A DNA stretch of 64,000 bases from Scolanthus callimorphus. Lineage: Eukaryota; Cnidaria; Anthozoa; Actiniaria; Edwardsiidae. The notes below the pieces were generated by a model. That model was given only the letters and a program-made list of their open reading frames with translations, was not told the origin of the DNA and did no database searches. Made by a program: the position numbers and the translations under genes. The DNA is taken from contig JAWWUD010000109.1 in the NCBI GenBank assembly GCA_033964015.1, positions 310,001 through 374,000 on the forward strand, written 5' to 3'. This document shows, one piece after another, positions 55,228 through 64,000 of this stretch (within the stretch, counting starts at the first letter, position 1; every line of letters begins with the position of its first letter).

Positions 55228-58200
55228 CTGCACTAATCATGTTAGCATTCTGTGGAGGGTTGTCGTACAGATTCAAGACTTTCTGACCTTTCCTATCAAG
55301 TAGAGCATGACAAGGATAAGAAAAAAAAATTCGGGCCACGTTCTAACAACAGCTCAACAACTGGAGTTACTCAAACTCGAAATTTTGGGGTGTAGTTTTT
55401 ACAGACACATATGCCGTGTTGTTGCTCCGACACTAAAAAAAACTTCTAGCCAAGAAAAGACTTTGGTATGGGATGCCCTTCAAATTCCGACGAAGGAAAC
55501 TGACGGCCTTGCTAAAGTGACAATTCTACAGAAAACCAAATATTTGTAGCCATGAAACATCCCCACACAAGGAAGGTAAAAGGTCTGACGAGGTGTACCG
55601 AATTAATGTCCCGTGGTTTCGGGGTGGTTGGTTTGGTGGTTTACAACGGATTATGTTCAGCATAAGAAGGACGGTACTTACAGTTCAAGTGTGGAGATGG
55701 AGGCTGTAATGAAAAAAAAAAAACACGTGAATAAAAATTAAGAATCAAAATAATCATCTCAAGATAAAAGAAAGCCAACGTACAGGGAAAGACTTGGAAC
55801 TACTGATATTATTTGAACCCCCAGCGGAAAACGTCTGTAGATGTGCGTGCGCATACAGTGGGCCCAACAAACGGTCAGCAAACCGTGCAAGGTTGTGGAC
55901 GGCGGCAAAACAAAGCGAGTTCCGACCCAGGGCAGAGGTCTCTTTTCCTCGCGACCCTCGGCCAGCGAAATGCAGAGAAAAGAGGCCTCTGGTAGCAGGG
56001 AAATATAGCTTGCGTGGCGTCTGTAATGGGGAGGGAGTACAGCACGAGAGGGAATCGAGAGAACAGACGAGATGTACCTTCGTTTGACTTTTTCCTCATT
56101 CCCCAATACGCCAAGGTTATAAGGATCACGAGGATAACACCTGCGCCGATCCCAATACCTATGTACACCTCCATGGTAAGATCAGAGCTCTTGGATTCGG
56201 ATTCCGTGGGCGAGACTAAAGAGGAGTCAAATATTTACACATTTTAGGCACTGCCTAAAAGCGGAGCTCACATCAAGTTATATTTATTTCTATAACGTTT
56301 TCTAACCTTGCGTTATGATGACTCACGAGTGCCTACTCACGATTCAGTATATTCTAACACCAGAGTTTGCCCCAAGAGCGACTTGAGCTCATTGGGGAGG
56401 CTTAATCTGAATAACATTACAAGGAATAGTATGCCTTATCTCCTGGTTGGAATGACAATCTCTAGTTCAGGAGGTGGAGGCACTGGGTTGGGTAGATAAC
56501 TCCCGGCGAGTTATTTTTTAACCTTCCCCGGCTGTTTAGCCTTTTCAAGCTCAGAACAACTCAAAACAATTCGACAAAACTTTATAACTGAAAAGAAACT
56601 CAGTTTGGACAATGCGACTCTTGTTTTACATTGGTGAGATTCTTATTTCAATTCAGCGGGCGCCGCCATATTGGAAACATGACGTCACTCTTGTGCCTGA
56701 CGTTAATAAAGACAGCGTAAACATGTCACATACCGTCACATATCACATACCTTCCTCTTTTTCCTCAGTTTCAACCTCCATTACTGCCGCCTCTCCAAAT
56801 CCCAGGCGATTCCGCGCAAAGACTCTAACAATATATAGCATGCCACTCTCCAGCCTTGAAACACTACATGACGTCACATCCGGTCTATTAACGACGTCAT
56901 CACAGGTGCGCGGCTCTTGAGCTCCTTCCTTGGTTAGCACTTCCACTTTGTAGCCCTGAATATCGAGCCCGCCATCAGTCAGCGGGGGTTCCCATGTGAT
57001 CTCGATGCTGTTTTGTCCAGGAATGACTGACAGGTTAGTTGGAACGCCCGGTCTCTCTGAAATTCGAAAGTAAACACTCCTTAGGCTTACCAAATTAGGG
57101 GCGGTGGATTATCTGGTGGCACCCACCCCTCCTGATTTACCTATGAAATATGACCGCTTCCCCATCAAGAAATCTCAACCTATGAAATATGACCGCTTCC
57201 CCATCAAAAAAATCTTAGCGGAACGGCAGAACATCAGAGTCATCAACTCATCACAAAATCAAATAGAAAACGTGCGAACTTGGTTTGCTAGCAAACCGAA
57301 GCTAATCCGGCTTCATGCTCACACTGCAAGGATTTAAGGGAGAAATGTACAGGGAATTTGGCGAAAGAATGATATCCATTCTATCTGTGACCAGGTCTCA
57401 AGCAAGAAAGAAGATCGAAGATCAACCATAACACTCACCTACTCGTACTAATGTAATACTCTTATTTTGTCGTCCAGCAATATTGCTCGCCGAGCATGCG
57501 TACTCCCCAAAGTCACCAGGCTTCATAGGCGTTACTTCTAGTAAACTGCGCTTGCGCGATGGTGAAAGGACGATGCTCCTGATCGTTCCGTTTCTTGACC
57601 ATGTTACTAGGGACAACGGAACCCCTATGACGTCACAACTAAGGTTTACCGCCTTGTTCATTGACGTCTCGACTTGTTTTTTTGCAAGTGAGATTTCCGG
57701 CGCAACTGCAAAAACACAGAGAAGCTTGGATGTCAGACCCAAGGATGCAAGGAACAATTGAATTGCCGTGTTTCAATGGCAGACTACCGGAACTGAGAAG
57801 ATTCAGGATTGGCTCCATGGGTGAGACCGTTGTCAACCACTCTGAGGAGATTAAAGCAGTGCAGTGGTGTGGATATGGGGTTTATTTTTCCTAATTTCAC
57901 TTGAGAGAACCGGGTCGAGCCGCGGGCTAGCTGTGGGTTATCAAGGGTGGTTACCAAGCCAAAATCAATGATGAGACAGATTGAGAGAGCTCGAGTCTGT
58001 AAGTTTTCATTCAAATTTTTTACGGTTTTCTGCTTTCTTTTGCCGAAATTCTTATCAAACGAGGATCTTCTGACACTTCCTAAAAAGATCAATGACTCCA
58101 AATATGGCTTTGACCACAAGGTGTTGAAAAACGACAAGTTTCGTCAGGCCACATTGTTTATATGGTCGGGGAATTGTTTGGTATGCATTACATGGATCAA

Positions 58201-60155
58201 ACTGATAAACTTACAGTTTACGGTGAGCACGGCACTAGCTGTAGCGGGCGGTCTGATGCCATTACTCGCGGTACATTGATAACGACCAGCCTGCTCTCTC
58301 GTCACGTTCACTAGAGTCAGGTTCCCACCATGCCCCACGGGCGCCATGCCTTTGGACCACGTGATATTGGGCACAGGGTTCCCGCGAGCTCGGCAATGTA
58401 GTGTGACTGTACTTGTTTCGTTAGCGGTTACGTCGTCTGGTCCCTCAGTTATAGTTGCGCGTTCTAACAGAAAAAAAACATAGAAATTCGTGAAGCCTTT
58501 CAGGAGTCCAATATCCCTGAGTGGTGACATGCCCTTCAGTTTTTGCCGCCATTACAATAAAATTTGTGCTATTTATAGAATCCCATTTTTGTAACCTTTA
58601 TATTCATAATCAACGATGTAATATTCAGTCAACACAATGTACAACACAAATCTTTGAAACTGAGCACGTGCTCATGGAATAAATTGGAATTTTTGTTGAA
58701 ATTAACAAAAACTCGTGTGCTAAAAATAGCGCGAACCTACTCTAATGCCCGACTATCAACTTGAAGGTTAACACTCCGGACAATTGACACCAGGAAGGAA
58801 CCAAGAATAGGATCGATCAACAGTAAACTCACCATAGACAGTCACGTTCACCTCTGACCTTTGACCCTGACCAAGAATATTAAAGGGCACACATGCGTAC
58901 GTGCCTTGGTCCTTCGCGGTCACCCTGTGGATAGTTCTTGTGTTATTCTTTGTTTCTACTACTGTTTTTCCGTTCAGGAAAAATTTGTATCTGTCCGGCG
59001 AAGGGACACTATCGGCATGACAAATTAATAGCAAAGAATCATTGAGAACAGCGATGCCACCAGGAGTTCTGACAGAGAGACTTGTGTTATAGGGTTTATC
59101 TGCCAAAAGAAAGAAAAAGAAAGTGATGCAATGGTTTAAAAGCTTAAAATCAGGAAGGCAGAATCAAAGTCCAAAATAGTTGGCAAATCCAACTAAATCC
59201 GTCCTCCCTTGGATTACCAATTTCAGTCAGCACATCAATGGGTAGCAATATAAAGTCAACGTTTTTGCTTTTTGCTTTGTAGCTAATGACGAACTACTCT
59301 GCTCCTGGTCGCCTAAGAGAAGCCGGAGGAAACCACTGCTCGCAGTTAATTACGAACTGGGTTGACGAAATGGTCAAGGAAAACTGGTTAGTTTGATTGC
59401 TTGAAAGCATTTCAGTTGGGATGAAATATTGAGTGGAATGGCGCTTAACCATGGGCCTAGGAAAACCGGTTTGTTTGATATGCGTCAAATGATACAACAC
59501 ATGCCGGTTGGGATGAAATGCCGAGTTGAATGACGCTTACCAATTCGCATTTCGGTTAGGATCGATCGGTTAGCTATTTGGTCATAAAACCGGTTGGAGT
59601 GCCAATGGTACAAACCATTCCGATCGGTTCGTTCCAACCGGAATGGCGAGACAACTTCTGAAGATTTTCCACTCGTTTCAACCGCGCGATCGACAAATGG
59701 ACCAACCGGAATAACCGGTTTGTCGTGACCAATGGAAGTACCACTGATCGTAAAAAATAACAGTTTCTTACTACTTTATTTCACTGTAAAGACATCAAGC
59801 AATTGAAAATTTGCAAGTCCTCACATTCTTACTCACGGAAGTTTCGCAGGCTGTGAAACTCGCGACATTTCTGAGCTGAAGTGTCCCACATCTTACTTAC
59901 ATTGCACTATGACTTTTGTTCTTCTTGTGACGTTTGCTAGATAGTTCCGCGCCATGCACGTGTAGAAACCAGCATCGCTTCTATTGTTCTTTCCAACCCA
60001 TAAGGACGCTTGTTTGACGTTCCACTTCCTCTGATTAGTCGGTCCTATCCACGTGACATTAGGTTGCGGGTTTCCTGTTGCGTTGCAAAACAGACGTTCT
60101 TGCTGGGTTTCGTTCAGTTTTGTTTCCCTTGCCATCCAAATGATTTCAGGGGGAT
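55181..60155 (-). CDS. Gene M2: four-Ig, one-FN3 transmembrane receptor (5' end not found)
   Basis: Minus-strand exons in transcript order: 60155-59901, 59099-58833, 58463-58215, 57705-57439, 57056-56751, 56215-56078, then tail exon(s), with a likely last exon at 55227-55181. The domains are four Ig, one fibronectin type III and one TM helix. All exons are phase 1-1, multiples of three and open. No signal-peptide exon is visible between 60156 and the GPCR, so the start may lie beyond the GPCR or outside the window. Same strand and style as M1, which suggests tandem relatives. An adhesion or recognition receptor is inferred. Confidence 0.78.
55682..55703 (-). CDS. Gene M2 candidate 22-nt microexon
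   Basis: The acceptor has a 12-T tract ending CATTACAG and the donor is a perfect GTAAGT. Encodes SISTLEL if spliced from phase 1. Its length is 1 mod 3, so inclusion switches the downstream frame. It may be alternative, or one base off. Confidence 0.35.
56078..56215 (-). CDS. Gene M2 TM exon
   Basis: 138 nt. A Ser-rich stalk (SPTESESKSSDLTMEV) is followed by YIGIGIGAGVILVILITLAY and WGMRKKSNE. The Gly-x-Gly-x-Gly pattern in the helix could support helix packing. Confidence 0.87.
56751..57056 (-). CDS. Gene M2 FN3 domain
   Basis: 306 nt. PGVPTNLSVIPGQNSIEITW, then GGLDIQGYKVEV and YIVRVFARNRLGFGE are classic FN3 landmarks (strand-B Trp, Y-x-V and the V-x-A-x-N motif). It is followed by an acidic linker ETEEKEE. 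Confidence 0.93.
57139..57210. repeat. 39-bp tandem duplication
   Basis: CCTATGAAATATGACCGCTT CCCCATCAA occurs twice in tandem in an M2 intron, just beyond the FN3 exon. Confidence 0.85.
57439..57705 (-). CDS. Gene M2 Ig domain (membrane-proximal)
   Basis: 267 nt. VNLSCDVIGVPLSLVTWSRN and GEYACSASNIAG give Cys-Trp-Cys. Donor GTGAGT. Confidence 0.92.
58215..58463 (-). CDS. Gene M2 Ig domain
   Basis: 249 nt. VTLHCRARGNPVPNITWSKG and GRYQCTASNGI. I-set-like. The acceptor is TTAG after a T-rich tract. Confidence 0.92.
58833..59099 (-). CDS. Gene M2 Ig domain, FYNGK-type
   Basis: 267 nt. LLLICHADSVPSPDRYKFFL and GTYACVPFNILG. It lacks the strand-C Trp, as in M1 domains 4 and 7, so M2 repeats M1's alternation. 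Confidence 0.92.
59901..60155 (-). CDS. Gene M2 first visible Ig domain
   Basis: 255 nt. DPPEIIWMARETKLNE, RLFCNATGNPQPNVTWIG and GFYTCMARN. It starts in phase 1, so at least one coding exon must precede it. Confidence 0.92.
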
Positions 60156-60539
60156 CTGTAAAATAAAGAAAAACGTTAGCAAAAGACATTAAAGACGTTT
60201 TACTATTATACAGCTTATCGGAAGTCGCACGCGCCCAGACCGCAAAGTTGCCTGGGTAGGAGGTCTTGAATTGGCTCACTGGCTTGAATAGGCGAGTTAC
60301 TATAGTTCTGTAGTTACTAACTACTGGACTTTACTAGCTTTACCATTAACAAACACGGAAAATGTCATTCATCTGTTCCCAACACCTGATACAACGCATG
60401 ACAAAACTGACATTCAAATCGCTTTTTTCTTAATTTGAAGTGCAATTTCAGCATGCACTACATAAGCCCGGTATATACAGAAGATACTCAATTCTCCAGG
60501 ACTCGATCCGTGTGGCAGTATTCGCAATATGCAGCGGCG

Positions 60540-60690
60540 TAGCCAGGAATTTCTGAAGGGGGGGGGGGGGGGGGGGGGGGGGATAGTGAAAACATGGGAC
60601 GAAAATGTTCAAATTTCCTCCAGCAAATACAGTAAATGTATAGGAAAATCTCCCGAGAAAGGGGGGACGCCCCCCCCCCGGCTACGCCCC
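60540..60690. repeat. GGCGTAGCC-flanked repeat with poly-G and poly-C runs
   Basis: CGGCGTAGCCAGGAATTTCT at 60533 faces CCGGCTACGCCCCTG at 60678, with G and C homopolymers just inside. It is a foldback repeat. Related 'GTAGCC' pieces occur near 30860 and 31055. Confidence 0.75.
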
Positions 60691-60869
60691 TGATATGCTG
60701 CCAAAGATGCCAATCTTTCGTGCGGTTTTCGGAGCGTTTGGTAATCATGTTTGGTATACTTTTGACGGGTAACCGCTGAGAATGCGTAGGCGCGCATTTC
60801 ATGTGGCAAGACCCGTATGGCCACGATTTCTGGCCATCGGAAAAGCACGGGTTTCTCTGCCCTATCACT

Positions 60870-61493
60870 TCACGGGAACGCTTGACTACGCAGGCTAGCT
60901 AGGACGTAAACATCAGAGGTAGACATAGTAAGGTAGACAGCATTCGACGGCAAAACAACAAAAATAAGAACATCAAAACACAATCCCGCCCGACCCCCAA
61001 AAGCCACGCGAAAGAGGTTGACAGAACGCCCAAGTTGTCGGATAAAGTGACCAATAAATTCATCGATAACATTCACTTTATTCTTCAAATCAAAACAAAA
61101 AAATAAAAAATATATTTTTGCAACATCATATCGCTTTACATGTAGAATAACTAGCAATCCCTGGTACTGGTACATTTTCTTGCGTTTCTGGTTTAAATTC
61201 ACACTACTGATAATAGCTATAGAATGTTTTTTTTTCGTCACAACTTTGTTGAGTGGTTTCATTTTCGGTAGGAATCTGATCTCAGTGTCGGATTGAGCTT
61301 GGTATATTTCGCCGCCACTAGCTGTACTCTCTGCCTCGATATTAGACCACGCCCATTTTGGTACCTTTTTGAGGTACAATGTTTCCGACGAGGGTTCCCG
61401 CCCCAAATATATATGGGAACCTCTCCTTTTAACGTTTATTTCAACATAGAAGATTGTAGTTGCCATTTGGGTATATATAGTATATTTCAACAT
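60870..61493 (-). CDS. Unrecognised 207-codon open frame
   Basis: It lies between the GPCR and M2 on the same strand. The first half (for example TIFYVEINVKRRGSHIYLGR, then KWAWSNIEAESTASGGEIYQ) has protein-like composition. The second half looks like translated non-coding sequence. No domain, signal peptide or TM segment can be assigned. It may be part of an exon of an unseen gene or chance. Confidence 0.2.
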   Translation of the reverse strand: MLKYTIYTQMATTIFYVEINVKRRGSHIYLGREPSSETLYLKKVPKWAWSNIEAESTASGGEIYQAQSDTEIRFLPKMKPLNKVVTKKKHSIAIISSVNLNQKRKKMYQYQGLLVILHVKRYDVAKIYFLFFCFDLKNKVNVIDEFIGHFIRQLGRSVNLFRVAFGGRAGLCFDVLIFVVLPSNAVYLTMSTSDVYVLASLRSQAFP

Positions 61494-61565
61494 TTATCGT
61501 AGCTTTTTTATATTTGATTCACAGTCTGGTTGTAAGAGTTTTATTGCTTGTTTCTTGAGCAGCGT

Positions 61566-62610
61566 TTATATAAGAACGTGGGTGATTGCCCCTCTAGTCA
61601 CCGTATTACCTTCATTTCTGTATTTCTTGCAAGTTATTAACTTACAAAGTTCACGACGAAATTCTCCGATGAACCTAAAATACATCAACGGGCTTAAAGC
61701 ACTATTTACTTGAAGAAGAAAAGTGCCGACGAAATAGAAATGTTAATGAAGGAACAGCTTTTTCGATCGACTATCGTAATCCCTAGTAGTATCTCAAGCC
61801 ATGTAATGAACATGAGAGTGTATATAGGAGTGTAGCAAGTCGTATAGAGCAGTAATGAAGCGAGCACCATGCGCACCGCAGACTTGAACACTTGGGTTCG
61901 CCTTTGCTGTTGTCCACCAGGAAGGTTGAAAGCTGCCAAAGAGTTCCGTAGCTCCTTTATTATCGCTAAGTTGACGCCCAGGATTACTAAAACAAGGGCC
62001 ACAAAATGGCATTGTAAGAAAGACCAAAGATGACAAAAGTTTTATTGGTCGGCACTATGCAATAGTATTGTTCGCCTAGTTGGATGACACTAGCTTCAAC
62101 TGCAATAATCGCGTTCATACCACCAGGCAAGACCCACGAGGCTGCCACCAACACGGCCATCCTTTTCTTCGTAAAAGGCGTCGATCTTAGCGGGGAAGAT
62201 ACTGCCTTAAGTTTCTCAATTGAAATGATCAGCAACGTTGTCAGTGAAACCCACGGCACAGAGTTCAGGAGGAGACGGAACACTTTGCACAAGGCTGTCC
62301 CAAACGTGCTGTCTTGAAATGCCCAATTTTCAGAGCCCTGCATCATCATTTGGATAGTGAAAATAGGCTCCGTCAAAAGGCTTAGAAAGTCTGCTAAAGC
62401 CATGTTCGCCACAAAGATGTTGGTATTGGACCTCATTGCTTTCTTTTTCCATACCAGCATGGCAGTGAAAAGGTTCCAGAACACACCAAAGACCACAGTA
62501 GCAAACAATGCTACAATCTTGATCATTCGTTCGATTTCAGAATCCGCCTCAGGTGCGCACCCTGGGTTGTCACTCTGAGAAACATTGCTCAGAAAACTCC
62601 TATTATCCAT
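61566..62610 (-). pseudogene. Rhodopsin-class GPCR with two apparent 1-nt deletions
   Basis: Single-exon seven-helix receptor. Landmarks: N-glycosylated start (MDNRSFLSNVSQ), VFWNLF in TM1, NMALADF in TM2, C-K-V-F at TM3, SIEKLKAV replacing DRY, W in TM4, YYCIV in ECL2, CYTP in TM6, and NSALSPLMY in TM7 in place of NPxxY. The frame breaks at the T4 run opposite 62003-62006 (TM5) and near 61709-61713 (start of TM7). Each needs one added base, after which the protein runs to the stop at 61568-61566. In this sequence it is disrupted, by assembly error or decay. Ligand unknown. Confidence 0.82.
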
Positions 62611-62682
62611 TTTTAAAGCACGATTTTCTAACAGGAAAGCACTGAGAAAATAAACCCAAGATTTGCGTCGTGATGCAACCAC

Positions 62683-64000
62683 TAATTGGGCGCTAGTAAG
62701 TTAGCAAAGAGGTCACGGTTGCGACAAATATATACTGCTTATCATCCCAAGGGTGGCTTGTAATAGTTTAAATACACAACGGAAAGGACATACGCATTCT
62801 TCAATCACCCCATTCTTTAAACAATTTAAAATCACTCTGTGGTGATCTAAGGGTGCGAGTTATTATTACTACACAGCGTGACCGTGGATAAATCATCAAG
62901 GATGCCCTACTATGCCTTATTATAGCAATTTCCGGGTCTTCCGGGTTAACGGAAATGTAAACGTTGTCAAATCGCCGTGTAAAATTGATGTTTTAGTTAG
63001 CTACTTCCTTTATGATTTTCAATGTAATCGTATTGTTGTTGTTACTGGTGGCAATTTTTTGCGTATCAATTTCTTTATATCGGGGATCAGGTTGTGCAAG
63101 AATGTTTTTCCGGCCTTTATGATGTTTTTTTTTTCTCTTGCTTGGATCTCTGCACTGCAGGCAGGAATTTCGTGAAGGATTGATATGGCACGAATTGTTT
63201 TCGGGGAATTGCCATCCCCTTTCCCCATGGTCCACCCTTTATAACTGATAGTTGTCAGGGCAGCAATTTAAAAGCCTGTCCGATATGGAGCTGGGCGCGC
63301 CTTAAGTTTAAGAAGCATGAGTCGATCTCATACTCCGTAACGCGTGCAATTCCTTGACAAGAGAATAGCTATGTTGTTACTACAGGTGTTTTTTTTGCGA
63401 AATTGGCTTTCCAATTAGTCATTCATAGGGTTCCCGGAAGAGCAAATGAAGTTAACAAGTTAATGTTGTTTATGCCAATTGATTCTTACACTCTTAAAAC
63501 CTCAGGGGAAACCAAACGGATTCTATTATATTTACAAGTTCCATTATGTGTATGTATCATCCATCATGGTTATCAGCCATACAAAAAGAAGACCATGCTC
63601 AAAGCCATGTGATGTTTGTAAACCTACAGTTATTTCTTCAAATTATATTTTCGTTCTCTAGTGGAACAAAATGAATAGCTACGATAAGCTAACCGAGGCC
63701 AAGGGGGCGAGGAAAGGAATTATTGTGTTTGTCAAACCCAGCGAGTAGGTCAATTATTCTTGCAGAAAACATGCAAGTTTTACAGCCGGTCGTGCAATTT
63801 TGGAGGCTTTCACTAGTATAGTAGTAGGCTATAAGTTGTTAGCAACTTACTAGTAGCTCAACCAATCAGAATACACCATTGATATTATATAACTAGTGAT
63901 ATTTGGTTTAAAACATATACCATAAAAACACTGCTAACAAAATTTGAAAATTAAGTAACACGATAAGTAATTTCTCGCGTAAATTGCTGATACGGCGCAC
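62683..64000. other. Right-hand end: no gene seen
   Basis: Upstream flank of the GPCR and unassigned sequence. The only structure noted is a partial, inverted relative of the 6600-6792 MITE family at about 63805-63900 (AGTAGGCTATAAGTTG, CTAGTAGCTCAACCAATCAG). Confidence 0.6.

Overview
This window looks like nuclear DNA of an anthozoan cnidarian, most likely a stony coral or sea anemone. The reasons are short exons with GT/AG introns, phase-1 immunoglobulin (Ig) exons, a compact rhodopsin-class GPCR, and introns filled with hairpin MITE-like repeats and homopolymer tracts. The species is inferred, not proven. There are no prokaryotic features.

Layout: (1) About 0-36.5 kb, plus strand: a head-to-tail array of three paralogous type I membrane protein genes, here called A (5' end outside the window), B (11451-22036) and C (25462-36477). 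The shared plan is signal peptide, an atypical V-like Ig domain without the canonical cysteine pair, one I-set-like Ig domain, a SEA-like domain split over three exons with a GSVV(A/G) core, a transmembrane helix, and a two-exon cytoplasmic tail. The tail carries a K-A-R-Y motif, a PPPPR stretch, a KRDDY block, a YEPxxYA paired-tyrosine motif and an invariant C-terminal W-I. Gene C has expanded the KRDDY block into about ten hexapeptide repeats and carries a TxYxxV (ITSM-like) site. (2) About 41.0-53.1 kb, minus strand: gene M1, with a signal peptide, an atypical V-like Ig domain, eight further Ig domains and a TM helix. One intron holds a 35-copy, 53-bp minisatellite. (3) About 55.2-60.2 kb, minus strand: gene M2, with four Ig domains, one FN3 domain, a TM helix and a short tail. 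Its 5' end was not found. (4) 61.6-62.6 kb, minus strand: a rhodopsin-class GPCR. The rest is repeat-rich intergenic DNA.

Taken together this is a cluster of adhesion/recognition-type Ig receptors. A-C recall, in architecture only, the V-like/I-set/TM/tyrosine-tail receptors of the Hydractinia allorecognition complex, with an added SEA module. A role in self/non-self recognition is a hypothesis.

A caution runs through the window. Genes A, B, C and the GPCR each carry apparent single-base deletions, mostly in short homopolymers, that break otherwise well conserved exons. These are either residual long-read assembly errors or real decay; M1 and M2 are open in every exon I could read. Two perfect tandem duplications of about 170 bp at Ig exons of M1 are also suspicious for assembly artefact.
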